Shown here in pieces: positions 23,797-35,893 of a DNA stretch of 64,000 nt. The stretch is from positions 231,316,303-231,380,302 of the forward strand of contig NC_081415.1 in NCBI RefSeq assembly GCF_030272615.1, written 5' to 3'. The stretch is from Cryptomeria japonica (Eukaryota; Streptophyta; Pinopsida; Cupressales; Cupressaceae). The translations under genes were made by a program, and so were the position numbers. The notes beneath the pieces are model-generated. The model saw only the letters and a list, made by a program, of their open reading frames with translations, ran no database searches and was not told where the DNA came from. Each line of letters opens with the position of its first letter. The stretch's first letter is position 1.

Positions 23797-23813
23797 AAGC
23801 CAAAGGGGGAGAT
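23797..23813 (+). promoter_or_regulatory. Polypurine tract of copia E
   Basis: AAGCCAAAGGGGGAGAT directly before the LTR start TTGTTGG. Confidence 0.85.
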
Positions 23814-25519
23814 TGTTGGTATTGAGTTGTCATTGATGTCAACTGGTATTGCAGGCTATCAGTAGTGTGTGTCAACCCAATATGAAGAAGATTGACCGTC
23901 ATAAAGAAGAGAAGTATGATTATGTGTTGACATATGATACCACTGGTATGAGGTGAGATGTAGGAGTGAGTTGGCATGCCTAAGTATTAACCAATCAGGC
24001 ATAAACCGGTATGATGGTTGGTTGTTTGTTTGTGATTAAGAGGCAGAATGTTACATGAATCACAACAACACCCGATGAGCTAAACTGAATGAATAGCATG
24101 AACACATACCAAAAGGCAAGATGAACTGTTAGTATGATGTGATGCTGATAAAAGTAGTTCTCCTTTGTATTAAGCATACCAGTAAAGGTTTGTACCAGTA
24201 GAAGGGTTTGTACCGGCAGGGATGTTCAAGATTAAACTAACTCTTTTGTCGGTGAGTTGAATGTATGTTGATGTATGACATGGGGAGCTGAGGTGAAAAA
24301 CATGCAGAGGTTGATAAAATATTCATCGACATGGTTGTCCGTGTAGGTGGTAGTCATTAAATAATAAATTCACAAATCACGGGATATTATCTGACTGTTG
24401 CGGCTCGAGGAAGAATGGACGATAGAGAATGATCAGGTAGTTGTTGGCATGGTTATCAAGACACAAAATCCGATTGTAGATTGACCTTCAGTTAGAAATA
24501 GCTAAATAAAATGAGGTCGACAAAGATCAAGGTCATAAAGCAGGGTAAAGTTTGCTATTTTTAGAAAACATGCATTGGATGAATAAGAATGTGTACAAAT
24601 GCATCTCCCCAAAGAAGGCGAACGATCCAAGACAAATTGAATCAAAGTTGATACAGATTTGGTCGAAGGAAAGGAACCCTAACCACCTGAAGTTTGAATT
24701 TGTTTTTTGTGGGAAAACTTGTTTTTAAATATACAAGTCTAAATCGATGAGATTGTTGTTGTGGAATGATATATGATTATGCTTGTGAATGAAAGAGAGA
24801 GTAAAGATTGTTTAGGTGAAAAATAAGAAATCTTAAGTGAGTGTGTGTAGAAGGAGAAACTGGTAAGGTGTGTGAATCGGCAAAGAACAAACCGATAGAG
24901 ATAGAACCCACCAAAGTGTGAGCAGGTGTGAAGTGAATCCAGTAGACAGAGGAAGATAAGTTTCAATGGAGTAAGGACAAGCATAAAGACATGATTACAG
25001 TGTGTGTGAAAGTTTAACAGATTGGTAAGATTGAAACTAGTAGAGAAGAGTATTGAAAGGCTACAAAACTTCATTTGCAACAGGAAATTTATTTTTGTAT
25101 TTGAATCTTCATATTTTATTCACTAAGTATGTGCTTAGTGCAGGGGTTGTAGCCTATAAATTGTTCAGGGGTTGGTGCTTCTTTGAGTCAGTGCTCATAA
25201 ATCAGGGGTTGGTGCCCTAAAAATTATAATCAAATTAGTTATATTGTGAGGCTAGATTGGAGCAGAAGATCTCCAGCAGCTATTCTTAGTAAAGTTTTTC
25301 CCACATTGGGTTTTCCTTGTATATCTATTATTATGTGATGCATTCTTGTGTATGTGTTATTTTGATGTTATAATAAATCCTTTCACACACTTAGTTTGTA
25401 TAGTTTAGCTTACTGATCAACACTCTATTTGTTTCATAGAGTATCAGTATATCCTTGTTTGAAGAAAAAGTGTTAAATCACTTATTCACCCCCCTCTCAG
25501 TGATCCATTGTGTCCAACA
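23814..25519 (+). mobile_element. 3' LTR of copia E
   Basis: An LTR of about 1.7 kb starting TGTTGGTATTGAG after the polypurine tract and ending TGTCCAACA after the typical TTCACCCCCCTCTCAGTG. It lacks the TTAACCGGGT array of the other families and has instead three copies of CAGGGGTTG(G/T) (25141, about 25166, about 25203), followed by TTTTTCCCACATTGGGTTTTCC (25296-25317). The 5' LTR is not in the window; E is truncated at about 13045. Confidence 0.85.
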
Positions 25520-26606
25520 GTTTTGAACTAAATATTTCCCTACATATTATCTATAGTACTAAGTCGTTAATGGATTGATCTACTATTCCATTATTATTTT
25601 TCACGCCTACCTCTTTTACTTTCTCATTCGATCTTCTACCTTTATGAAACCTGGATATCAATGCATAGACTATTATTCCTTAAATGAGGAACTCACCATG
25701 ACTGTAATAAAGTAACACTTCAATCCTAAATTTGTAACAAGTCAGACAAAACTTGACACTAATACATCTTCCCCAACTACTATAAAGAAATACTACTCTG
25801 AAACAACATCATATTGAAGACTATGGGTATCCTTTGAGATTAGAAGTCTCATATAGATAGATAGACTTATTTTTAGCTTTGATCTCCATAAAAAAAAATC
25901 ATTGTATCATATTGTATCACAATCTCTTACACACATGGAGATGTGATATCCCAACCTCTTGAATCCTCTCCATTCACATTTAAATAATCATACATCCTCC
26001 ATAATTTTTTGCAATATGTCATTACTCCAAAATATAAACCCTAATATACTCATGTAATGTGGAATTTATCTTCTTTGCATGGGAGTTTTTAAAATTTTCT
26101 TAGTATTTTTAACCAAGGTGAACTTGATACTTCCATCTAAAACCATAAGGATGAAGAGATGTGGACTTTAGGCATCTTTTGGAGAAGTGGGGATGTTTGG
26201 AAAATTAATAATTCTTATAACTCCCCTTTAAAATTTTAAACCACCACTTATAGGCTTGAAGTAAAGACAAACAACCTCATCATGACTTAATCTAGAAAAC
26301 TCTTAAGACATATAATCCAAAAATTGAAATGAGAAGTTAAAACCTTAAAGACCTCCTTATCCAAGGCTATTTAGGCCCTAAAGAAAAAATAGACTAACAG
26401 TAACAAGATGCTTTGGTTGTTCCTCTTTAAAATTTTCTTCTAATCCTTCTTCTTCACCTTCATGTTCATTAAGTTGTTCTATAATTGTATCTTTCTGTGG
26501 CTCAAACTTAATATCAAAATGCACTATTTTGTTAGGCTTTACATGATTTTGTTAATCATTTCTAAATTACTTAGCTCTCTAAAAATTACATCCTTAGAAT
26601 ACCTTT
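25520..26606. other. No convincing feature
   Basis: AT-rich sequence with short frames only. The part next to 26607 may be the decayed integrase-RT linker of copia H on the minus strand, but I cannot read motifs there. Confidence 0.4.
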
Positions 26607-27190
26607 TTAATTGCTACAAGATCCCAAAGCTTGTAACCCTTGATTTTTTTCCATAACCCACAAAACCACACTTATTAGCTTTGAAATCAAGCTTAGCACA
26701 TTTTTCTTAGGAACATGAACATATGCCTCACTGCCAAAAAATATAGAATGAGAAATTGATGGGCATTTACCTATCCATACCTTATAGGGATTTTTATCAA
26801 GAAGAGCAGAAATAGGTGACCTATCAATCAGAAAACAAGCAGTGTGAATGACTTTAGCCCAAAAATATTGTTCAATATTTGCACTACTCAATGTTTTTCT
26901 AGCTCTATCCATTAAAGTATTATCCATCCTCTTTTCCACTCCATTTTCTTTTGGGGTAAATGGATTTATTTTGTGCTTAATAGTTCCCGCATGCTTACAA
27001 TAGACATTAAATACCTTAGAGAAAAATTCACAATCATTATCTGTTCTTAAAACCTTTTCTTTTCTATTTATCTATTTCTCAACAAGTGTTTTAATTTTTT
27101 TAAATTTAGAAAAATAACAGATTGTTCTCTCAAAAAGTAAAATCTATGAATATCTATAATAATCATCAATAAAGGAAATTGTTACCAAAA
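26607..27190 (-). pseudogene. Copia H, downstream half: integrase core
   Basis: Minus-strand copia integrase: ISFIDDYYRYS at about 27180, KVLRTDNDCEFF (core Asp) near 27050, TPKENGVEKRMDNTLMDRARK (27000-26890; core Glu) and the downstream FGSEAYVHVPKK block. Stops interrupt the upstream third; the last 110 codons are open. The first residues continue exactly where the minus-strand fragment at 44835-45607 stops, so both are halves of one element separated by about 17.6 kb of later insertions. Confidence 0.85.
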
Positions 27191-27920
27191 TTTCGCAGCA
27201 GCTAAATTTTGGTGGCCTAAACAGGCCTTACACATTGCAATTGAAGAAAGGTACACAATTTTTTTTTACAAGTTCTTCAATTTTGCAAATTATGGTTTAA
27301 AATCTTAAGTTCATTTCATATATGCAAGTGTTTCAGACAAATAATAGTAAAAGATTGCATAGAAACAACTTTTGTATTACAAAAAAGTATAAGGTGTCCC
27401 AAACAAGTCGTAGGAATAGCTCACATAGATATAGACATACATTCTAATACAATCATGAAGAAAAACTATATAAGCAAATGAAAGAATAAATATAGCAGTA
27501 GGGTAACCCATTATTGCCTAAAATAATGAGTCTAAGATTGAAGCAGTGGTTGAGTCTTCATTTACTTGTCCATCTTCAGCTACTCCCACTCCAATTTCAT
27601 CAATACCTATAAGAGAGTTGGAAGAATATGTTAGAGCAATGAGGATAACTATATTGTCACACTCAAACTCATCAGAATATATAGTTTGTATGTATAATAA
27701 TATCAAAATATATGTCTACAACTATCAACATGTCAGATTTCGAAGCAAAGGAGCCAATCCAGAGAAAAATGCCATGAGATAACAACAAATATCATGTTTT
27801 ATCTAATATGTTTATTTAGTGTGCAGGTATAGGTTTATGAGTATAAAGCATGTGGTGTAAAATGCAGCTCCCACAAGGGTTGAGCCCAACATGCTAATAT
27901 GTCAGTATCGCTTCATAGTC
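27191..27920. other. No recognisable feature
   Basis: AT-rich, non-coding. It lies inside the insertion that splits copia H and outside element F; its origin is unknown. Confidence 0.4.
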
Positions 27921-29390
27921 TTATTATGAGGATCCGGTAACTACTAAGAAAAGGGATAAATCAGTAGTTAAACAAATTTGCAATACTTTAAAAACACTTC
28001 AAAAACCAGTACCGGTAACTACTCAAACAGTCCTTTAAACTGATTTATCAAACCATTCACTTAAGTGTTGATCAACATGCAAATAAAGTAATGATATCAA
28101 ATCCACACATCAACAATGCATCACCACATGAACACATAGATTTTTCACGTGGAAACCTAAATGCGAAAAACCACGGTGGGAATTAGCACCCACAAAATAT
28201 TTACACTCTTTCGGAATGCGCCCAGTTGGGAGCTTTACAATATGTCCGGTTAAGAGTAGACCCTATTAGGAGTCACCTGGTTAAGGTATTTTGCCTTAGC
28301 CTTGTTAGGAGCTCTACTTTGTTAGGAGTAACCTTGTTAGAGGATTTTAAACTCAAATTAATGAGCCACCCAGTGAAAGGATTTTACAAATGACATGTTT
28401 GGATCTACATGGTTAAGGGATTTCAATACTACTATAACTATTAGGGAACAACAGGGCAAATGATCTAATTACAACACTTCCTTGCTTGCTATTACATATC
28501 TTTTTCAGCTCAATCTCTACTACACACATGCAAACACTTCAATCTGGTTTGATACACTCTTCTTCTCAAATCACCGACACAAAATCTCTTCTCAAACTCA
28601 ACCTAAATACACTTTCCAACTAGGTCGGTTGCATAGCCCTAACCACATTTAAAATACAATGAATTTACAATAAGCATGGAAAAACAATCCACCAAAATAC
28701 ATTATAGATCATTACAACAAATTTCAAGACAATTTCCACCATTAAATGGTCATCGCACATCGATTTGATAAGCAATCAAACCCTTGTCACATTTTGCTAG
28801 GCACTTTGTTGTTTCCCTAGAAATCTAATCCATGTACATGCTTAAATGCAATCTTATCATCACCCACAGTTCTTGACACATCATCACTAAGTTATGAACA
28901 AGATAAGATCCACCGCCAAACCAAAAATCATTAGCGATCAAAAGATCTGTTACCGGTATACATTCTTCTTCATAGAGTTTATGACAGTAAATCATAACTC
29001 ACTCAATATATTGAATTTATTGATGTAGTATCGAACATAGATGCATGTTCTTGTCTTCAACACTCCTGTAAAACTTCAACATATAACTCCTCACCAATTG
29101 TCCATACCGATATCTCAATCATCTCATTGTTTTTGTTTACCGGTTTACAACAACTTACCAGTTTTGTTGTCTAACATATTCATCTACCAGTTAGGCTTTA
29201 CCGGTATGCCTAGATGACTTAGATGACTCAACAAACATGTTTTTCATCAATGACAACACAAATAAAGTCAAACAACTTACAACTATATCATCATCATATA
29301 GCCAACAATCTCATCGACTTTACAAGTTATGCCAACACTAATTTTACCGATCATCTTCTCATCTCATCATCATCTCCATATGCCAAGAAT
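27921..29390 (-). mobile_element. 3' LTR of element F
   Basis: Minus-orientation LTR. Its plus-strand left edge TTATTATGAG matches the left edge of 36466-37953, and its right edge TATGCCAAGAAT precedes the reverse-complemented polypurine tract. It contains the reverse complement of the TTAACCGGGT-type array (28220-28430) and of the conserved GTGGTTTTTCGCATTTAGG block (28155-28173). Confidence 0.85.
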
Positions 29391-29400
29391 CTCCCCCTTT
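29391..29400 (-). promoter_or_regulatory. Polypurine tract of element F
   Basis: The plus strand reads CTCCCCCTTT, i.e. AAAGGGGGAG on the element strand, directly before its 3' LTR. Confidence 0.87.
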
Positions 29401-29730
29401 GGCATTGATGGAAACACCAAAATAGAAATACCAAAAACTCACCAAAATTTTATCATACAAAACTATTAGATTTCCAGTTATGATTGTTGTACTTGTCTTT
29501 ACTTCTCTTCTCCTTCTTTTCTTTACTTCTCCCCCTTTGAAAATAATGCCAAAGGTGCAAAGTGTCAAATTCATCTTATGTTGCTATTTGTTTTCTCCAT
29601 ATATGTTTCTCTTGTTTTCTTCATCTCAGTTGCTCCCCCTGAGGAGTAGCCCACTTCTCATCAATCTTGGAAAGTGAAATATCTTCAATTAGTCCACTAG
29701 ATTGATACCTCAACAACATCTTAGTTGATC

Positions 29731-29865
29731 TTTGGTACAGGAATAACCCCTAGCTTGCCTCTAAGATATTCAAAGGTAGCCTTAGGAAATGGCTTAGTGA
29801 ATATGTCTCCTAACTACTCCTTACTAGACACATGGTCCAACCTCACTGTCTTTTCCTGCACTCTC
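29731..29865 (-). pseudogene. Element F RNase H, C-terminal end
   Basis: Minus-strand peptide with RVQEKTVRLDHVSSKE, one TAG, then GDIFTKPFPKATFEYLRGKL and GVIPV before a stop. It is the missing tail of the RNase H frame that stops at 34174. The two pieces join in frame if the 4.3 kb insertion G is removed. Confidence 0.85.
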
Positions 29866-30851
29866 TGATGCAGAAGCATCCTCGGTTCACAACAATCTTG
29901 CATTACCTGAGGTGGAATCTTGTACCTGTTATGCAACTTTTCCTGGAATTTGTTGAAGTAATCATCCTTTATCATATTGAAATTATCACCTAGCTGATTG
30001 ATGAAATCATTTATTTGATGGGTGATAGGTAGGTGTAACTCCCAAACAATGTTACCGACAGATGGAAAGAACTTCTGAAAATAAAAGAACATACACACTA
30101 AGAGTGACCCGAACTTTAGTGTGTTAGCAGTATTATTCTTCTTCGGTTTCCTTATTGTATTGAGATTTTCAAAAAGATTCTTCAATAATGCTTCACATAG
30201 ATCAATTTTCATACCCTTTTTAACAATTTTATAAGTCGAATCTACAGCTGCACATGGTACACTATTTTCTCTTGCGGACTGGAAGAAACAATAACCAATA
30301 ACTCTAATAGCAAAATTGAGTTCAGCATCAGTCACATTGTTCAACTTAAGACCTCTGCAATCATACTCAACTCCTATTAAAGTTATCAATTCCTTTTGTG
30401 AAATCATCTTCTATGCTCGGGCATGGTCAAATATAGGGTATCCGGTTATCATGTGAATAATCTCCTTGGTGATCTTGAAGGGTTGATCCTCTAACCACAT
30501 AAAATCATCATCCACATGGCTCAAGACAAATTTGACCCATTGGGGTTTGAAGACTCAAGGATAAGTTAGGGCTTCGATCAATCCCTTAACTTTGATATGC
30601 TCAAACTTGCTATCTAGGTTTCCATCGGTGCACAATTTTTCATACATATCCTTAATCTCAATATGACCTAGCTCTTCAACTCAACACTTGGTATAAAATC
30701 TAACATCTTTGATCAACAGAACCCTATCCGAAATAAGAGAGAATGCAGTTTTCTCATCGGGTTCGGAAGCCACTTTGTGAGGTAAGGTGTATTTCAGTGT
30801 AGGCTTCTCAATGGTCTCTACTACAAAGCATTTCTATATCTTGGGAGCCAT
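29866..30851 (-). pseudogene. G ORF2: decayed protein of unknown function
   Basis: Starting at ATG 30851-30849 (minus) one frame reads protein-like for about 328 codons to the left end of insertion G, interrupted by four stops (about 30836, 30680, 30557, 30410) and no frameshift; the last 180 codons are open. Visible features: a Lys/Thr-rich start, LISDRVLLIKDVRFYTK, FVLSHVDDDFMWLEDQPFKI, a GYPIFDHARA segment, then a mixed helical region with FGSLLVCMFFYFQKFFPSVG, which is hydrophobic but too polar to call a membrane segment. No RT, integrase, protease or zinc motif is present. I do not recognise the family. Because the frame ends by running into the flanking RNase H, its natural C-terminus appears to be missing. 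Confidence 0.55.
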
Positions 30852-31409
30852 TTCAAACTTGAAATTTTACTTACGAAATAGCTTAGGGTTTCAAATAACC
30901 AGAAAACGCTTCCAACTTTAGTAAATACTTGACTTGATCAGTTAACTGCTAAAAATGTGGTTAAGATTATGCTAAATACCTTGAATTCGCTTTCTTGGAA
31001 ATGTTTGATTGCCTTTTGATTCGCTCTACTCTGCACTTTGAAAACTGGTAAGTGAAAAATGATCGTGCAGAATACTTAAAATACCTCCTTTAGACCTTAT
31101 CGAGATTTGTGTGGTTAGGTTGAATGGGCATTAAATGCACTTGGTTCCACTATACCGACTATCTCTCTTAGACTTTTACCGACTAGACAGGTTTAATACA
31201 TTTACTGATTTCTCTGTTAATTCAGAAGACTAGATAATTTTTTTGAACTTGCTATTGCATCTTAGCTATACAAATTTTGGAATTAAGTGCATGAATATAT
31301 AGGAACTGTTAATATATAACCTTTGAGAATGCAATCCCTCCATACCTTTATTGACTAGTTTGAAGTAGATGCACCTAACTCGGTAGGTAAGGTGCTTCCT
31401 TCATTAGTT
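30852..31409. other. Non-coding spacer within insertion G
   Basis: AT-rich spacer between the two G frames, with CCGACT/CCGATG-type words like those in LTRs but no repeat of the G LTR. Confidence 0.4.
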
Positions 31410-32707
31410 GACATATTTTCCTTCTTTTTCCAAAATTTCTGCTATTTGCTTCTTATCTCCTCAGTATCTTCTCTCGATTGGTCTCTGCAGTCTTTAGCCA
31501 CGTGTCCAACTTTGTGACAATGAAAACATGCCATTCCTGGATTTCTCCATGATCTTCGATTGTTCATTCCAAACCTTATCATGCAGTTTGCACTTATATG
31601 TCTGTATCTTCCATAGCATTCACACCATATTCTTGTATTGTAATCCCATGGTACTGAAGTATATTGTTGATTGAGATCTGTGTGAGTTTGGTAGCTTCTA
31701 GTATTTGCTCGGTGTGGAGTCCACATATAGTTTTTCTGCTTAAACCAACATTTCTTAGTATGGTGTCCATATTATTGCAATTTTTGCAAAACCCCTTGAA
31801 TTTTGCTTCTGATAATTGTTGACAGACTTTGTTCTACATTGCTTAGATGTATGACCATACTTATTGCAATTATAACAATAACCATCAAACCTAGTAACAT
31901 CCGGTTGCTTACCTTTCTTGATCCAGCAAACGTTGGCAGTATGTCCTCATTTTCCACAGTAGTTGCAAATAAGCCTCTTTTCCTTGATGTTCTCTTTGTT
32001 TCTAGCTTGCTTTGATGATTCTCCTTTCTTGGTGGTGTTGATCCCTTTCTCGATAGAGTTGTTTCCTTTGTAACCGAGTCCTGCAGTTTTGTTGAGTGGT
32101 CTCATATTTAGTTGCTCCTCCAACATTCTTGACGATTCATGGATTTTCCTCAGTATTTATTTTGAGTTCTTTTCTACTTCTAGTTCGTCGGTCAATCTTG
32201 ATACTTCAAGTTTCAATGCTTGATTCTCATTTTACTTTAGAGTAGCTTCATGATGTGCATAATCCAATTGATCAAATAGATTATGTTAAACTACAGTCAT
32301 CCTTGATATTTCATCATTCTTTTCAGACACCATTGCTTCTAGCTGTTGTTTTTCTCCTTCTATATTTCGCATATTATCTTCAATTGTTCTCAATGCATCA
32401 AGATTTTCAATCATCTGTGTGCTGAAATACTCATGTTCCCTTCTCATTGCTTTTGTTGTTCATTAAGTGCTTTGTTCTTTTCTTTCAGTTCTGCAATCAT
32501 TTCTTCAAATTCTTCTGATATGCTGTTCTCAGATGATGTCTCAATTTGTTCCACTAGCTCTTGTGAGTCCTGTAAATCATCAGACAACCTTCTTCTAACT
32601 TTCAGTGATCTCTGCATTTGCCTCTGCATATCTACAATTACTTGATTAGCATGATCCAATTCTTCTTGAAGATTCACAATCCTGCAAGATTGTTTATAGC
32701 CTTCCAT
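31410..32707 (-). pseudogene. G ORF1: coiled-coil protein with multiple CCHC zinc knuckles
   Basis: Starts at ATG 32707 (minus), about 50 bases from the primer site, where Gag would be expected. The first 86 codons are open and strongly coiled-coil (NLQEELDHANQVIVDMQRQM, SEEFEEMIAELKEKNKALN). Further heptad-rich sequence continues to about 32150 in shifted frames, then a Lys-rich linker. CCHC knuckles follow: CNYCGK-stop-GHTANVC (about 31960), CYNCNKYGHTSKQC (about 31880), a frameshifted one ending YGHHTKKC (about 31770), WCECYGRYRHISANC with the first Cys replaced by Trp (about 31615) and an intact CFHCHKVGHVAKDC (about 31520). Such knuckles bind single-stranded nucleic acid in Gag and cellular RNA-binding proteins. 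No Gag capsid motif is visible. Stops and frameshifts break it. Confidence 0.7.
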
Positions 32708-32755
32708 TGATAGGATCTTTCTCTTTAGGCTGTTAGACCCTTTACCAAGAGTAAA

Positions 32756-32767
32756 GCTTTGATACCA
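32756..32767 (-). promoter_or_regulatory. Primer-binding site of insertion G
   Basis: The plus strand GCTTTGATACCA is the reverse complement of TGGTATCAAAGC, one base off the plant tRNA-Met primer site, two bases from the LTR end. Confidence 0.87.
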
Positions 32768-32769
32768 AT

Positions 32770-34173
32770 TGTTAGGTCTGACTTGGAAAGCTAATGTACT
32801 AAGAGGGGAGGGGTGAATCAGTACTTCAAAACTTTTCTTTAAAAACAATTTTACTGATAAACACAAATTATGTATTGTTGATCTCATAATAATACTGAAA
32901 CATAATCACAGAAATAACATCCATCAAAATATCACCCCATAACACAAAGATTTTTGGTCACGCAGAAACTCTTAGTTAGAGAGAAAAATTGTGGTGGGGA
33001 TGGCACCCACAACTTCAATACTGCAGTAATCAAGATTGCTCGGTTAGAGCTACATGTTTAGCCATTTCTGATAGCTTACCCTGTTAGGAGTATAAAGATC
33101 TTTAGATCTACCTTGCTAAAGGATTTTACAAACACTTCTACAAAATTTTGTACCTGGTTAAAGGCTTTACAATTTATAGACTTTATTAGAGTCTTTTACC
33201 CTATTAAAGGTTTATGTTACAACTTAATATTTCAATCAAAATATTTACAAAATATATGCAACTTCACATCTGAAATATTATAGTAGACTCTATGTGCTCA
33301 ATATAAAATTACCTTGCTCATAGCATTCCTTAGTAATTGATAAATCAACTCGGTAACCACTTATGGATACTCTATCCCTTAGACTATTCTCTGAAACCTT
33401 CACAATAACCACGTCTGGATACTCTGTCCCTTAGACTGTTCTCTGAAACCTTCTCGGTAACCTCTGAATATCTCTGTCAATATTCTTCCTTCATACTGAA
33501 CTATATCATTCCTTTGTATCTTTTCTCTTGATTTTCCATGTCATATCATATCTCTTGAATACTCAAATCATTTTGTTTATATAGATCTCTGAGATGATGA
33601 TCTGCTCATGCTTTGATCATACAAACATGTTTTATCGAATGAATAAACATAGAAATTATTTCATTGGATATTCTCCCTCAAAATCATACAAAATCTGTAA
33701 ATGCAATTTCCTATGTAATAACGGTTTCATCTTCTCGAAATCTTGTAACACGTTTCACATGTGTGTCCAGGTTCATTGAATCTGGTAACACAATTTCACT
33801 CGGTTCAGATTAACTCAGTGATCCTTCTTTGTTGCTCAGTAGACATATGAACCTTACTCGGTAGACACTTTGTATTCATCTCGGTTCATAGCTTGGTGTA
33901 TATCATCTCGATGACTTGTCTCTCTTCTATAACCAACACCGATGGCTATGGTATTTACTGACTGGACTATTCAATAGTATTAACCGACTAGTGTATATAG
34001 AATGACTTTGGGCATAAAACTAATGACAACTTAGTAAATAGCAACAATTGCATGAATTAAAACTATCTATTATGCATTTCCTCCATCATATTTGTGTGTT
34101 TCCATTATGTTTACTATTGTTGACTGGTCTGGATTGATCTCTTTGAGGTCCCTCCTCACTGGTGACTGCTTCA
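32770..34173 (-). mobile_element. LTR of insertion G
   Basis: On the minus strand it ends TTCACCCCTCCCCTCTTAG...GACCTAACA right before the primer site, typical of the local copia LTRs, and contains repeats of the CCTGTTAGGAG/CTAAAGGATTTTA type (33040-33210) and the conserved CCCACCACAATTTTTCTC block (about 32980-33000). The outer start is taken as 34173 (TGAAGCAG) from the insertion boundary and is less certain than the inner end. Confidence 0.65.
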
Positions 34174-34824
34174 CTCTCTCTCTCTTAGAAAATGATACTT
34201 CAGTTCAATATGCTTTGTTCTAGCATGCAATTCCAAGATCTTTGAAATACTTATTGCACCTGTATTATCACAATATATGACCATCAGGTCTATCATAGTC
34301 TCCTTGAATCCTTCCAATACATGTCTCATCCATATTGCTTGAGTACAGTTCATGGATGTAGACACATACTCTGCTTCTGTTATAGACTGAGAAATACAAC
34401 TTTGTTTCTTACTATTCCAAGATACCAGTCTTCCTCCAAGAAATAATGCACCACTGGTTGTGCTCTTTGGGTCATCTACATTACCTACCCAAACAGTATC
34501 TATGAATACCTTCAAAGAGAAGTTTCCTTTGTATGGATACCATAATCCATGGTCAATAGTTCCTCTAAGATACCTGAAAATTCTCTTCACTACAACCATA
34601 TGAGACTCCTTACGAATTTTCAGAAATCTTGGCACTATACCAACTACATGAGAAATATCCAGTCTTCTATGAACAACATAGTGTAGTTTCCCAATCATAG
34701 ATCTATATTCATATTCATCCACTAGATCTGAATTATCTTCCTTTGATAATTTGCAGCTTGTAATCATAGGGGTTTCAACTGGTTTACAATCTTCCATTCC
34801 AAAGGTTTTCAATACCTCCTTCAC
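34174..34824 (-). pseudogene. Element F RNase H
   Basis: Open minus-strand frame for the copia RNase H: KEVLKTFGMEDCKPVETPM, SMIGKLHYVVHRRLDISHVV, KRIFRYLRGTIDHGLWYPY, a VFIDTVWVGNVDDPKST block where the usual Asp-x-Asp-Trp is altered, LVSWNSKKQSCISQS, TEAEYVSTSMN, CDNTGAISISK and ARTKHIELKYHFLRE. It stops at the boundary with insertion G and resumes at 29865. A TAG separates it from the upstream RT frame in the same register. Confidence 0.9.
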
Positions 34825-34833
34825 ATACTTGGA

Positions 34834-35893
34834 CTAACTGATAAAGATTCCTCCTTTCATCTGTTGGACCTGTGAACCAATGCAAAATTTGATCTCACAT
34901 ATCAGAGACATTTTAAATTCCTTTTTCATTTCTTCTACAAAAGATAAACTCGATTTATCATCTCCTCCAAATATGATATCATCTGCAAATACTTCTACAA
35001 TCAATAACTTATCTCCTTCTATCTTCAAGTAAATGTTGTTTTCCTCACTAGTTCTCAGAAATCCAATCTTTATAAGGTGTGAATAGATTCCCTTAAACCA
35101 TGCCCTCAGAGCTTGCTTTAATCCATATAAAGTTTTATGCAGTTTGCACACCATGTCCTTGTCTTCAGTCCATGCAAACCCATCTGGTTGTTCTATGTAA
35201 ACTTCTTCTTCTAAAATTCCATTAAAAAATGCAGACTTTACATCCATCTGGTAAACCTTGAATCCCTTGAATGCTTCAAATGCAAGTAGTATTCTAACTC
35301 CTTCAAGTCTAGCAACCGGTGCAAAGGTTTCTCCATAATCTTCACCTTCTTCTTGTGCATATCCTTTGAAAACTAGTCTAGCCTTGTTCCTAACCACTTC
35401 ACCATCTTCATTCAATTTGCTTCTAAACAACCACTTAGTACCAATCATATTTTTATCAGTTGGTCTCTTGACAAGTGACCAAAGTGTCGTTCCTCTCTAT
35501 TTGATCAAGCTCTTCATTCATAGCCTTTATCCAATCATCATCCTTAAGAGCTTCTCTCATTGTATTAGGTTCTATTGTGGAAATCAGACAAGCACTTTCT
35601 CTGATCTTTCTTCTAGTGTGTACTCCAATATTCCTATCTCCAATTATCTGATTTGCTGAGTGATTCAACTTTACATATCTAGGTATAACTGGTTTCAGTA
35701 TAGAAGTTTCTTCTTGTTCTTGTTTTTGTTCTTGTTCTTCATCTTCATCTTCTGATTGAGTAGTATCCTCCACATTATTCTTCTCATCATCATTTTGAAC
35801 TTCCGGTTCAATAATCACTAGCTTTTGTTCCTCAACTACATTAGACTTGTCAGTAACATCAAATTTCTTTGCAACTAATGTTTTAGGTGACAA
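34834..35893 (-). pseudogene. Element F integrase-RT linker and reverse transcriptase
   Basis: Two adjacent minus-strand frames. The first (35893-35456) is the acidic linker with Glu/Gln repeats, then RKIRESACLISTIEPNTMRE and [11 protein letters not shown]. After a frameshift near 35450 the RT continues: [55 protein letters not shown] with the first catalytic Asp, [13 protein letters not shown], and FADDIIFGG where the family has YVDD (Val to Ala). It supplies most of an RT; the integrase core and everything upstream are missing. Confidence 0.9.

Larger units (their letters stand above)
29866..34173 (-). mobile_element. Insertion G: single-LTR retroelement-like insert carrying two unusual ORFs
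   Basis: A 4.3 kb block splits the RNase H of element F between HFLRE and RVQEK. Its plus-strand ends are TGATGCAG and CTGCTTCA, so it starts TG and ends CA with a short imperfect terminal inversion, and CTCTC flanks both sides (29861-29865, 34174-34178), though the target is itself a CT run. On the minus strand it has an LTR (34173-32770), a tRNA-Met type primer site, a coiled-coil/zinc-knuckle frame and a second unknown frame that runs up to the left end. No 3' LTR, polypurine tract, RT or integrase is visible, so it is a non-autonomous or aberrantly integrated copy. Confidence 0.65.
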
